NCBI RefSeq assembly: GCF_038443705.2
Contig: NZ_CP151764.2
Coordinates: 124,001-188,000 of the forward strand
Direction: 5' to 3'
DNA length: 64,000 nucleotides
Source: Yoonia sp. SS1-5
GTDB taxonomy: Bacteria; Pseudomonadota; Alphaproteobacteria; Rhodobacterales; Rhodobacteraceae
The stretch's first letter is position 1, and each line of letters opens with the position of its first letter. The notes under the pieces are model-generated. The model was given only the letters and a program-made list of their open reading frames with translations. It searched no databases and was not told the DNA's origin. The position numbers and the translations under genes are program-made. This document shows, in pieces, positions 1 to 8,128 of this stretch.

Positions 1-40
1 ACTTCGCCACAAAAGCACTTGATTGAAAGCTTAGTCAAAC

Positions 41-1018
41 TTGGTCAAAGTCCATACTCAGATTGCTGGCAAAGACCTTGATGCTCGCCGGTTTTTGGCA
101 CTTCTGCGACCATCAAACAGTTTTTGGTGGCCCAATAGGAACTACTTGGGTTCGCTGCCTTGGGCCTTCAGAGGCGTAGCAGACGCAAATTACGGTCTTC
201 TCCCGAGCGGATTAAGGCCTATCGATGCAACAAGCTCGAAGCCAGCGGAACGGTATAGATCTTACCTTTTTGATCGAGTGTATGCTCTATTTGGGCAATA
301 CTTGGAAAGCTCCGACGACTTCTCGGACATGTACACGCCCTGGACGATGCAGGATTTGTGGCACGTTTTCGTCTGCGAAGGCGTAGCACAGTTCGTAAAT
401 CGAGCCAGCGAGCTCGGGCTTCTAGACATGGAACGTGTTCCCACTGTCTTTAGTCCGAGCTTTTCTATTCGCGAGAGTGATCCCTGGGGGCGTCCTGAAC
501 ACAACGGACCACCGGCTTCGTTTGAGACTTCCGTATGGGCCTTGGCCCAACATCATGGCATTCCGACCTACTTTCTTGACTGGACAAGTAATCCGATTGT
601 AGCTGCGTACTTCGCAACCTTGAATTGGAAGTCTGACAACCCCACCGACATTGCGGTTTGGGCATTTAATGAGCACAAGTATGTCAAATCTATTGGAAGG
701 CTTCCTTGGCGTGTTTTTGGCGACGGCACTATTAGACCGGGCCACGTGCACAACAAATATCTGGGTGCGCAAAGTGGTTTGTTCACTCAGATTTCGACGA
801 GCTACGATGAAACTCTTAAACGTTGGATCGACGCGGATTCACTGACAGAACGGGGATTTGGACAAATCTCAAATCAATTCGTTAAGAAAGTGGTACTTAA
901 GGCAAAGCACGTTCCAGAGTTTTCGGCATTGCTGAAGCGAGAAGGCATATCTCAATCGACATACATGCCTACTTTAGACAACGTCGCGTCTGAGGTGTTT
1001 AACAGCCGACATAGTTGA
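41..1018 (+). CDS. FRG domain-containing protein
   Basis: 325 residues from a TTG start; an in-frame stop at 32-34 means the gene cannot extend further upstream. The FRG-domain signature is clear: WAFRG near residues 41-45 and a second conserved block, HHGIPTYFLDWTSNPIVAAY, at about 171-190. No signal peptide or membrane segment is seen. FRG domains are widespread, poorly understood, and frequent in defence islands and toxin-like genes. What the protein acts on cannot be read here. It stands alone, followed by hairpins and a convergent gene. The family call is firm; the function and the exact start are uncertain. Confidence 0.85.
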   Translation: MVKVHTQIAGKDLDARRFLALLRPSNSFWWPNRNYLGSLPWAFRGVADANYGLLPSGLRPIDATSSKPAERYRSYLFDRVYALFGQYLESSDDFSDMYTPWTMQDLWHVFVCEGVAQFVNRASELGLLDMERVPTVFSPSFSIRESDPWGRPEHNGPPASFETSVWALAQHHGIPTYFLDWTSNPIVAAYFATLNWKSDNPTDIAVWAFNEHKYVKSIGRLPWRVFGDGTIRPGHVHNKYLGAQSGLFTQISTSYDETLKRWIDADSLTERGFGQISNQFVKKVVLKAKHVPEFSALLKREGISQSTYMPTLDNVASEVFNSRHS

Positions 1019-1030
1019 CCGGCCCTTACC

Positions 1031-1067
1031 AGACATTGAGCAATGTCTCCGAATGCTGCGGCCGCAG
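1031..1067. terminator. Two adjacent palindromes, possible terminator
   Basis: AGACATTG/CAATGTCT (1031-1048, two-base centre) and CTGCGGCCGCAG (1056-1067) are perfect inverted repeats just after the FRG gene and before a convergent gene. No T-tract follows on either strand, so the terminator role is inferred from position only. Confidence 0.35.
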
Positions 1068-1152
1068 TCCGCATTGTCGACATTCGCCGCAGCCGCAAAA
1101 TCAGGTGGTAGGCGAACCCACAATTTAGCGGGACAAAGCCGACGTTGACTAA

Positions 1153-1701
1153 CTATGGACGAACGTCGGCTTCAGAAAGACGTGTCCAGCTAAACCCCAC
1201 CAGAAGCGTCAGCAGCACAGCTACGGTTGTTAAAGCGGATTTAAGAATTGTGGCTGTGCTGGTGGCATAAACCAGTGGAACGGAAACCTCGGGCCAGCTC
1301 CAAATCATGGCCACGATACCAAGATTTTCGACATAATCGAACAGAGCAGCACCAACCGAAAGGGCAATGCCAAAGCGGACAAGCTTTCTGTTTGACATGC
1401 GTTGCCCAAACCAGCAGATCGTGGCGACCAAAGCCAAGGTGAGCATGGCTGGATAAAGTGTGTCCAAAGCGATCTGGCGACTGAGATAATACGCGCGCCC
1501 TTCCACTCCCAACGCTTCAAGAAGCGTCGCCGCCTCTGTGGAGCCATAGCCGAAAGGACGCATGTCGAAGGGGACGTGCCCTGAGACCGCTTCGATATGG
1601 GCGAGCGTGACATTGATCATCAGCAAATAGATTGATGCACCTATCAGTCCTGAGCCAACCGCAATTGTTCCAATATGCTTTGACAAGATTCTGTTCGTCA
1701 T
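1153..1701 (-). CDS. Unrecognised four-helix membrane protein
   Basis: 182 residues when started at the ATG at 1701, which has AAGGAG eight bases upstream; a longer reading to 1773 would run over the operator-like palindrome. Hydrophobic stretches near residues 10-30, 85-105, 112-135 and 150-170 suggest four membrane helices, with a loop between the first two that carries an Arg/Pro-rich VPFDMRPFGYG segment. I do not recognise the family. It is divergent from the Crp/Fnr-family regulator at 1780, with only 78 bases between the starts, so that regulator probably controls it. Confidence 0.7.
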   Translation of the reverse strand: MTNRILSKHIGTIAVGSGLIGASIYLLMINVTLAHIEAVSGHVPFDMRPFGYGSTEAATLLEALGVEGRAYYLSRQIALDTLYPAMLTLALVATICWFGQRMSNRKLVRFGIALSVGAALFDYVENLGIVAMIWSWPEVSVPLVYATSTATILKSALTTVAVLLTLLVGFSWTRLSEADVRP

Positions 1702-1754
1702 TTTGTAAACTCCTTGAACTGTGCCAAACATGCCCTCAGACGAAGTCACCCGCA

Positions 1755-1768
1755 TTATCATTTGATAA
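1755..1768. promoter_or_regulatory. Perfect palindrome between divergent starts
   Basis: TTATCATTTGATAA has 6-base arms and a TT centre. It lies 11 bases before the regulator start (1780) and 53 bases from the divergent ATG (1701). The symmetry suits a Crp/Fnr dimer, although the half-sites do not match the FNR box TTGAT-N4-ATCAA. Autoregulation is inferred. Confidence 0.45.
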
Positions 1769-1779
1769 GGCACGCCAAG

Positions 1780-2352
1780 ATGGATTTACGGACGTTTCTG
1801 ATGCAGTCACCTGACCTGTCAGATATGGCTTGCGCAGACGATTTTGCGTCTGATTGGAAACGAAAGCGTTTGAACAAGGGGTTGCACCTTACTCGGCAGG
1901 AACAACCCGAAACAGACGAATTCGTTCTTTTGGAAGGGTGCTTGGTGAGCAGTATTTGCGACCAAGACGGCAAAGAAGTTAGCGTCGGGTTTTATGTGGG
2001 TCCCTGCGTTATCACGCCAAATATCGCTCGAACGCGCGACGGTGTGTCGCTCGTGTCCATTTCGGCAACAACCGATGCCCTGCTTGCAAGGATCGACAGT
2101 GATCTGCTTTCAGATCGGATGATTTCATCTGAACCCGTCCGAAATTGGGCCAATGGTGTTCTGCGGGACGCGCTAAGCAGGAAGGTGGATCGAGAGTGGT
2201 GCCTCGCCGCTCTTAAAGGGGCTGAGCGGCTCGCTTGGTTTCGCCAGGCATTCCCCGGCTATGAAAACATCTTTCCCCATACGTTGATTGCATCCTTTTT
2301 AGGGATCACACCTGTCACAATGAGCCGTTTACGCACAGGCGACAAACACTGA
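1780..2352 (+). CDS. Crp/Fnr-family transcriptional regulator
   Basis: 190 residues from the ATG at 1780 (AAGG nine bases upstream); a longer frame to 1714 lies in the intergenic region. The N-terminal part (about 10-115) reads as a cNMP-binding beta-roll, with EFVLLEGCLVSSI and GFYVGPCVI segments. The C-terminal end carries a short helix-turn-helix, LIASFLGITPVTMSRLR. No FNR-type cysteine cluster is present, so an oxygen-sensing Fe-S role is unlikely. It is divergent from a membrane protein gene, with a palindrome between them. It is short for the family (usually 210-250), and the ligand is unknown. Confidence 0.8.
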   Translation: MDLRTFLMQSPDLSDMACADDFASDWKRKRLNKGLHLTRQEQPETDEFVLLEGCLVSSICDQDGKEVSVGFYVGPCVITPNIARTRDGVSLVSISATTDALLARIDSDLLSDRMISSEPVRNWANGVLRDALSRKVDREWCLAALKGAERLAWFRQAFPGYENIFPHTLIASFLGITPVTMSRLRTGDKH

Positions 2353-2804
2353 CAGGAAGCGGCCATTCGTGTGTCTTGCAGCATCGGACACTTTGGGGCT
2401 CTTGGCGGTCGTTAGGGTCGCCGCAGCATCCGCACCAGGCTGGCGGCGCTTCACCCGCGAGGACGGCCCAAAGCGGACACTCTGCGTACCAAACAGATGC
2501 TGCAGTTGCAGCCCGCTTTGCAGACATTTGCTGCGTTCAGGAAATCAATAGAACTGTGAGTTCGTGTGCCAAGAGATCGATTTAGCCACCGGCAGCACGG
2601 CTTAAATGGCGCTCGCGCCTCGCGTAGACCGTGCAGAGCTTGGTTATCATACGCCATCGCTGCCCTTTCCAGAAGGCTATGTCACGAGCCCTCGAAAGAG
2701 CGGTGAGCTAACATTGGCAAGATTCAGTCGGTTTTCGCCATTTCTCCGGGGGCCAATTCGACCGATACACGCGACGAAGTTGATCCGTATTCCAAAGAGA
2801 GAGG
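2353..2804. other. Intergenic region, no convincing gene
   Basis: About 450 bases between the Crp/Fnr gene and the next operon. Short frames on both strands lack ribosome sites or family features. Around 2475-2540 there is a motif recurring elsewhere in this window (TTTGCAGACATTTGCTGCG type). The promoter of the 2814-4236 cassette should lie near the right end, but no clean -35/-10 pair was found. Confidence 0.5.
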
Positions 2805-2813
2805 ATGGGACGA

Positions 2814-3221
2814 ATGGACAGAACTTTGCGGTTCGCAGGCTATGGAATTGCGGCGGCCTATGCCTACGGAGCGTGCGTACACGTCGCGAACATGGCTGGC
2901 CTTACCGGCTTCGATTGGTTAAGCGCTCCTTTGAAATGGCAGGTGCTGGACCTTGTCTATCTGGCACTCGATATCGCCGTCGTCGCTGGTGTCGTTATGG
3001 CGAACCGCATCTGGATCGTCGCGTTCGGTATTGCCGCAACCAGCCAGCTCATCCTCTACACGGCGCTTCGGTCGTGGGTACTGGACGTGCCAAAAGCCTT
3101 TGCCGTTCCGCCGGAGAGCGGAAGCTACCTCGACGGCCTGGTCGCGTTTCATACCGTGTCATTGGCGGTGGTCGGCACGCTCATTTTTCTCAGCAAGCAA
3201 ACCCGGAGGGCCATGTCATGA
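2814..3221 (+). CDS. Small four-helix membrane protein
   Basis: 135 residues from the ATG at 2814, chosen over the ATG at 2805 because GAGAGG is then nine bases upstream. Four hydrophobic segments are visible, near residues 6-22, 42-62, 65-85 and 105-125, with few loop residues. I do not recognise a family. It opens a three-gene cassette in which each stop codon overlaps the next ATG (ATGA at 3218 and 3658). The three proteins are therefore probably made together and act at the envelope. Confidence is helped by that coupling and by high GC at third codon positions. Confidence 0.7.
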   Translation: MDRTLRFAGYGIAAAYAYGACVHVANMAGLTGFDWLSAPLKWQVLDLVYLALDIAVVAGVVMANRIWIVAFGIAATSQLILYTALRSWVLDVPKAFAVPPESGSYLDGLVAFHTVSLAVVGTLIFLSKQTRRAMS

Positions 3222-3661
3222 CCATGGAACGCAGAACCGTCGCTTCTTGCGCCGTGTTTGCCCTGATATTCGGTGTGGCGATGCCAAGTTCCGCTTGGAG
3301 CGAGACTTTGAGAGGTACATTTGCTTCACCCGGCATGGCGATCGTCGTTCAGTTCGACCGGTGCGACGACAATACCGACACGATCTGCGGCACGCTTGTT
3401 TGGAGCTGGGAAGGTGAGGATGAGCTATCAGTCCCATTCGGCACCGTGATCGCTCCGGCACTGCGCCAAACGGATAGAGGATGGGAAGGACATCTGACCG
3501 ATCCCGACTCCGGTCGCATGTTTCGAGGCACAGTTGTCAGGGCGGGCCGCGACCAGCTAATATTGCGGGGTTGCGCCGGGCCGTTTTGCACGACGGAACG
3601 CTGGTACTCCCTGGCAAGTATTCAGACCGTGATCGAGAACCTGCGGGGGCGCGACAGATGA
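3218..3661 (+). CDS. DUF2147-like secreted protein
   Basis: 147 residues. The start at 3218 overlaps the upstream stop (ATGA) and has GGAGGG seven bases ahead. Residues 1-28 form a signal peptide ending PSSAWS-E, so the mature protein is probably periplasmic. The remainder follows the DUF2147 pattern: a Cys pair around CDDNTDTICGTLVW, then DSGRMFRGTVV, LILRGCAG and FCTTERW. Four or more cysteines could form disulfides. DUF2147 proteins are small beta-rich secreted proteins of unknown role. The same frame stays open far upstream (from 2606), but that stretch is the shadow of the preceding gene. Confidence 0.75.
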   Translation: MTMERRTVASCAVFALIFGVAMPSSAWSETLRGTFASPGMAIVVQFDRCDDNTDTICGTLVWSWEGEDELSVPFGTVIAPALRQTDRGWEGHLTDPDSGRMFRGTVVRAGRDQLILRGCAGPFCTTERWYSLASIQTVIENLRGRDR

Positions 3662-4236
3662 GAAATATCCTGCGCCTTTATCTTGCTGTGATCGCTGTCA
3701 CCGCGCTGATCTTTGTCCCGGCGCTGCCGTTCTTACATCTCGACGATCCAAGCCATTGGGGAGTTCTCGGATTTGCGGCGACAGCGTTCCTACTTCTGAG
3801 CCCGGCCTCCGACTACTGGCCGCGTCCGCGGCTTCACACCATTCTGACCGTTTTCGTGATCGCCCTACCGGTGATTTACGTTGCAAACTCACTTCGATGG
3901 AATGGCGGTCTGACCGGGCTTTCGGTTGAACTCGCGGGATTGGTGATTTGGTGCAGCCTCGCGATCGCAGCTTTGCGCCGCCCGGTTCTGCTGCCGATTG
4001 GCATTGCTCTTCATGCCATTTGGGACGCGGCCCACTTCGGGCATGTCGACTACGTTCCGGATTGGTACATCATCGCCTGCATCGCCGCCGATCTCGGGCT
4101 GGCAGGTTATCTTTTCGCGAGGTTTTCAATGACGAGTACGGCATACCCCAATGGCAACGACTTGATCCAAGCCTCGCTCGAAACAAGCGCACCAGCGCCT
4201 AAAGCGTCTGTCGTTCCCGACCGTGAAGCTTGCTGA
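3658..4236 (+). CDS. Multi-helix membrane protein, HxxWDxxH motif
   Basis: 192 residues, start overlapping the preceding stop (ATGA). Six hydrophobic segments are visible between residues 3 and 155. A conserved-looking HAIWDAAH motif lies near residues 120-127, inside or beside a helix; paired histidines in a membrane segment hint at metal or substrate binding, which is inference. The last 35 residues are polar and run 38 bases into the 3' end of the convergent GlxA gene. Third gene of the coupled cassette. Family not recognised. Confidence 0.7.
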   Translation: MRNILRLYLAVIAVTALIFVPALPFLHLDDPSHWGVLGFAATAFLLLSPASDYWPRPRLHTILTVFVIALPVIYVANSLRWNGGLTGLSVELAGLVIWCSLAIAALRRPVLLPIGIALHAIWDAAHFGHVDYVPDWYIIACIAADLGLAGYLFARFSMTSTAYPNGNDLIQASLETSAPAPKASVVPDREAC

Positions 4237-5179
4237 ATTCAAGCGGCGCCAGCCCGAAGCGTCTCTCGAACGCAGTCCGAAATGCCGCCTCGGACCGATA
4301 GCCGATATGCGCGGGCACGGCCTTCACGGCAATTCCACTTGCAAGCAGTTCTCGCGCGCGAGCGAGCCGCAACTGCTCAATGTATTTCGCGGGGGTCATG
4401 CCGACGCTTTGCTGAAAATGGCGGAGAAAGCTCCGATGAGACATGCCCGCCCTCTCGGCAAGATCATCGGCGCGCATGGGGATGTTCAGGTTTAGTCCAA
4501 TCCAGTCGAGCAGATCGGAGAACCGTCCATCGCGCCGCGACTGGGCCTCGAGGACCTCGCTGAACTGCGATTGCAGCCCGGGCCTGTGCGCATAGACCAC
4601 GAGACCGCGCGCAACACGGGACTTCAGGTCCGGACCGTGATCGGCCTCAATCATGGCAAGCGCCATGTCGATACCTGCGCTCACCCCGGCGGAGGACCAG
4701 AGACTTCCGTCGCGCGTGTAAAGCGCGTCAGCGTCGACATGGGCGTTGGGAAACATCTCTGCAACCAGGTCGCACGACCGCCAATGGGAGCAGACGCGTT
4801 TGCCATCAATCAGACCTGCTGTTCCCAGTAGGAACGTCCCCACACAAACCGAGCCGATACGTTCAGCCGTCGGCGCAGACTTTGCCAACCAGTCGGGAAG
4901 TTCTCCCTCGGAAATTGCTTTGCGAAGGCCCATTTCCGTTCCGCCAACAGTAACAACAGTGTCCTGCTTGCCAATGGTAAATGTCGTCAGAGCGTCTGTC
5001 CCAACTTCCGCTCCGCAGGAGCTGCGAACAGGCCCGCCTTTAGAAGAGGCAAGAACGATCTCGTAGGGCGGTTCATTGCAAAATTCTGAGGCCGCGTGAA
5101 ACACTGCGGCTGGCCCCGACATATCCAGAAGCTGAAAATCTTCAAAAACGGCAAAGATGATGCGACGTGTTGCGGGCAT
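4199..5179 (-). CDS. GlxA-family AraC transcriptional regulator
   Basis: 326 residues from the ATG at 5179; a TTG two codons earlier is also possible, and neither has a clear ribosome site. Residues 1-175 are a DJ-1/PfpI-like domain, with the elbow segment SVCVGTFLLGTAGLIDGKR around the usual nucleophile. Residues about 220-320 hold a double AraC helix-turn-helix (MRADDLAERAGMSHRSFLRHFQ and IGYRSEAAFRTAFERRFG). Such regulators sense small metabolites and often act on neighbouring genes. The 3' end overlaps the convergent membrane gene by 38 bases. Its target here is unknown. Confidence 0.92.
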   Translation of the reverse strand: MPATRRIIFAVFEDFQLLDMSGPAAVFHAASEFCNEPPYEIVLASSKGGPVRSSCGAEVGTDALTTFTIGKQDTVVTVGGTEMGLRKAISEGELPDWLAKSAPTAERIGSVCVGTFLLGTAGLIDGKRVCSHWRSCDLVAEMFPNAHVDADALYTRDGSLWSSAGVSAGIDMALAMIEADHGPDLKSRVARGLVVYAHRPGLQSQFSEVLEAQSRRDGRFSDLLDWIGLNLNIPMRADDLAERAGMSHRSFLRHFQQSVGMTPAKYIEQLRLARARELLASGIAVKAVPAHIGYRSEAAFRTAFERRFGLAPLEFSKLHGRERQTL

Positions 5180-5401
5180 TGGCAAAAGATAGACGTTATG
5201 TCGCGATCATGCCAGACTGATTCATCTGTCAGATTTTGCTCTGGACGGCCCAATCCGGACATTGACCGAGCCCTCGCGCGCTGCAGAGCAGCTTTCGCTC
5301 GGCAGACATTGACATGGTTCGTGACTAAAGCTTCACGCTAACGTAAACTTGGCGCAGCGTTTTCAATTAAATGATTTTTCGACGGCATTGGAGGAGTAAC
5401 A

Positions 5402-6577
5402 ATGGCTGACCCAGTAGAGGAAGCATTAGACCTCATTGCCAGCAAGTCGGCGTTACAGGGAGAGGAAAACGCAGACTTAAGAGCAAGGCTGATAGAAAAA
5501 GCATACCATCAGCGTAGTCTTGACAGAGAATTTGAGATCTCAGTCCGCAAGCAGGATTTTGCGGAAAAGACGTTTTGGCAAAATACACCACTTGTCGTCG
5601 CACTAACCGGAGTGATTGCAGTCGGAGCAAATTTCGCTGCCGACTATTTTCGCGCTGAACAAGACCTCACCGGGCTATTGACGAAGGTGGAGTTTGAGGC
5701 CGCATTGGCTTCGAACGCTGCGACTGAAGCTCTTGCTAGAGACAATGAGAGAGAACTCCTAAAGGCAGAGTTGCAAGACAATCTAGCTGATGCCGCGGCG
5801 GCTAGAAACGAGCGCTTAAAAGAGATTGAATTTCAGTATTCTGTTCTGAGCCAACTTGTTGACGAACCGAACGAAAAAACCAGAGCGAGATTGCTGTTGT
5901 TCTATATAAGGGCTGGAGCACTGAAGGGGCTAGATGTAGAGCAGCTGTCGGCAATGGCGGAGACCTCCATCCGAAATACCGGTGGAGACCCAAGCGCTCC
6001 AATGGGCGTTCCATCGAGACAAGCAATATCTACCGCAGCGGATGCAACAACACGTATTCAGTTTTCTGGAAGTAGTGGGCAAACGGGATTCTGTACCGCC
6101 GTAAACATCTCGGCAGACTATGTTCTTGCTCCAAGTATTTGCGACAACAATTATCTGGGTGGATCGCATCCCTTTTCCGCAGCCCTAGCAGAAGGCGACG
6201 ACTTTGTGCGCCTTGAGAAAGTATGGAATGACGATGCCACTGCTCTATCGATATTGAAGCGAGAAATTGCAGGCGGCGAACCGGTATCATTGGTTTGGAA
6301 TTCGATACGCGTACCGTCTATAGGCGAAGCCATTTACTTTGTTGCCTGGGATAATCAAACTGGTGGCAAGCTATCTCGGACCTGCTCTGTCACCGGTTTT
6401 GATACTGACCAATTTAGCCTTACACATGACTGTGATACTGGCCCGGGAGTGGCAGGCGCGCTGTTGCTGGCAGTGTCTGACGACGCACCAGTGGGAGTGC
6501 AACTAGGCCAGAATAGCGAGGGTGGATACGGCGCTAGTTTGGGTTCAATACGTGACCAACTAGCTCAGTTCTTCTAG
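5402..6577 (+). CDS. Membrane-anchored trypsin-fold protein, catalytic residues lost
   Basis: 391 residues; the ATG follows GGAGGAGTAAC. Residues 1-60 are charged and helical, 62-81 form one membrane helix, and about 85-145 look like a coiled coil. From about 215 the chain reads like a chymotrypsin-fold domain: TGFCTAVNISADYVLAPSIC (228-247), DDATALSIL (277-285) and CDTGPGVAGALLL (344-356). In active enzymes these would be AAHC, D-A-L and GxSG. Here the His position is Ile246 and the Ser position is Ala351, so proteolysis is unlikely. The gene is AT-richer than its left neighbours and lies just upstream of the methyltransferase operon. Sensor or scaffold roles are guesses. Confidence 0.75.
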   Translation: MADPVEEALDLIASKSALQGEENADLRARLIEKAYHQRSLDREFEISVRKQDFAEKTFWQNTPLVVALTGVIAVGANFAADYFRAEQDLTGLLTKVEFEAALASNAATEALARDNERELLKAELQDNLADAAAARNERLKEIEFQYSVLSQLVDEPNEKTRARLLLFYIRAGALKGLDVEQLSAMAETSIRNTGGDPSAPMGVPSRQAISTAADATTRIQFSGSSGQTGFCTAVNISADYVLAPSICDNNYLGGSHPFSAALAEGDDFVRLEKVWNDDATALSILKREIAGGEPVSLVWNSIRVPSIGEAIYFVAWDNQTGGKLSRTCSVTGFDTDQFSLTHDCDTGPGVAGALLLAVSDDAPVGVQLGQNSEGGYGASLGSIRDQLAQFF

Positions 6578-6817
6578 CAGCCCTAAGCAGACTCTGGGCG
6601 ATAGACGCCAATGCTGCGTTTGCATGCCCGCATTACTGCCATTCGCTGCCTGCGCTAGCCAACCAGAGCTAGACAGGGCGTTACCGAACATTCCTCGTCG
6701 TCGACGTTCGCCTTTCAGAGGTTTAGGCTGGTGAGGTAGTAGAAACCTGTCGATTTCTGCTGAATCCTGTTGAACAGACGCTTTGCTTGTCTATCATCGC
6801 CTGGAAGGGGTGGGGAA

Positions 6818-7036
6818 ATGTTGACAAGCTTGAAAACTCTGAAGTCCTTAAGGCTTGAGGCAGGGGTGTCTGTTAGCAAGATCGCCCGACATTGCGATTT
6901 GGACAGGGGCACTGTCGCCGCGGCGGAAGCAGGTCGCCCCGTTGCAGAGCTTACCGCAGCAAAAATCGCGAAGGGGCTATCCTCCTTGCTTGAGCGACGC
7001 ATCAACGTCGAAGATATTTTTTCGGTGTCCGAATGA
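6818..7036 (+). CDS. Small XRE-type HTH regulator
   Basis: 72 residues from the ATG at 6818, which follows a purine-rich GGAAGGGGTGGGGAA; the frame is open back to 6770 but without a better start. An XRE-like helix-turn-helix covers residues 10-45 (VSVSKIARHCDLDRGTVAAAEAGR). Size and position, 41 bases before a C5-methyltransferase gene, resemble controller proteins of restriction-modification systems. It probably regulates the four genes that follow; no clear C-box repeat was found upstream. Confidence 0.8.
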   Translation: MLTSLKTLKSLRLEAGVSVSKIARHCDLDRGTVAAAEAGRPVAELTAAKIAKGLSSLLERRINVEDIFSVSE

Positions 7037-7077
7037 ATAGCTCGACCGATGAGAATTCCAAAAATGTGTGAGATGAC

Positions 7078-8124
7078 ATGAAGGTTGTCGATCTCTTTTG
7101 CGGCTCAGGTGGACTATCGTTCGGAGCATCCGCGGCTCAGCTTGACGTGGCAATGGGCGTTGACTTGGATAGGCACGCCATTGGAACCTACAAAAAGAAT
7201 TTCGGTGAAGACGCCACGCTGAGTTTTGATTTGTGTAACCCAGCGGTTGACCTGTGCTCACACCTACCTGAGCACGATATTTTGGTTGCAGGACCACCTT
7301 GCCAATCGTTCTCAACTTCGAACCAGAAAACGAGAACCGACAAGAACCCATTGAATAATTTGTTGTTCGTTCCTGTTGAGGTAGCAAAGCTTACAGAACC
7401 AAGGGCCATAATTGTTGAAAACGTTCATGGACTCGGCATCGGAAGTCGCCGGAAGTACCTCGAGCGCCTAACACAATCGATGGCTGAGCTGGGATACCAT
7501 CCAACAGTCGTTCAAGTTTCAGGGGCCGAAGTGGGGCTGCCGCAGAATAGAACAAGACTTTTTGTGGTTGGCCTTCGCAAAGCTGGTTTCGAGATCAAGC
7601 TCAACACTATCCATCAACCAACTGTCTGGGATGCAATTAGCGATCTGCCTCGGCTAGAGAATGGAGCTTCCGTCGATACTTTGCCGTACGGGTCGTCTGC
7701 AACATCTGCCTATGCAAAATCACTTCGTGCAAGAAAACGGATATGTACGGGAAATCTCGTAACAGACAATGCTGAGAAGATTGTGCAAAGGTATGAACAT
7801 ATCCCGCAGGGAGGAAATTGGAAATCAATCCCTGTTCATTTGATGGACGACTACTCGGATGTGACGAGGTGCCATACGGGAATTTATCATCGGTTGGTTT
7901 CGGATAAACCGGCTAAGGTTGTTGGCAACTTCAGAAAAAACATGTTGGTGCATCCACACCAACACCGCGGATTGTCAATCCGAGAGGCCGCTCGTTTACA
8001 ATCCTTTCCAGACAAGTATTTATTTGTGGGCAGTATTGGAAAACAGCAGCAGCAGGTCGGCAATGCTGTTCCCCCACTCATGGCAAAAGCCGTAATTTCT
8101 CAGGTAGCAAATTTCTTGGAGTAG
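7078..8124 (+). CDS. DNA (cytosine-5-)-methyltransferase
   Basis: 348 residues with the C5-methyltransferase motifs in order: I, DLFCGSGGLSFG (5-16); IV, GPPCQS (72-77, catalytic Cys75); VI, ENV (114-116); VIII, QNRTRLFVVG (156-165); IX, REAARLQSFP; X, VGNAVPP (327-333). It transfers a methyl group from S-adenosylmethionine to carbon 5 of cytosine in a site set by the region at about 170-290. No restriction endonuclease is recognisable next to it. Instead, an HD protein, an ATPase and an unknown protein follow with 4-base gaps or overlaps. It may mark self DNA for that system. Confidence 0.95.
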   Translation: MKVVDLFCGSGGLSFGASAAQLDVAMGVDLDRHAIGTYKKNFGEDATLSFDLCNPAVDLCSHLPEHDILVAGPPCQSFSTSNQKTRTDKNPLNNLLFVPVEVAKLTEPRAIIVENVHGLGIGSRRKYLERLTQSMAELGYHPTVVQVSGAEVGLPQNRTRLFVVGLRKAGFEIKLNTIHQPTVWDAISDLPRLENGASVDTLPYGSSATSAYAKSLRARKRICTGNLVTDNAEKIVQRYEHIPQGGNWKSIPVHLMDDYSDVTRCHTGIYHRLVSDKPAKVVGNFRKNMLVHPHQHRGLSIREAARLQSFPDKYLFVGSIGKQQQQVGNAVPPLMAKAVISQVANFLE

Positions 8125-8128
8125 CAGA

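Noticed and set aside
2632..2646. 15-base match GCAGAGCTTGGTTAT with 15364-15378
   Set aside because: A 15-base match is expected about once or twice by chance in a window of this size, and the flanks do not align.
2606..3217. Long frame upstream of the DUF2147-like start, giving a 351-residue protein
   Set aside because: It overlaps the four-helix gene in another frame, has Arg-rich low-complexity content typical of a shadow, and lacks a ribosome site; the ATG at 3218 with GGAGGG starts the real gene.
7078..8124. Type II restriction-modification system
   Set aside because: A methyltransferase and small regulator are present, but none of the following three genes shows a nuclease motif such as PD-(D/E)xK or HNH.
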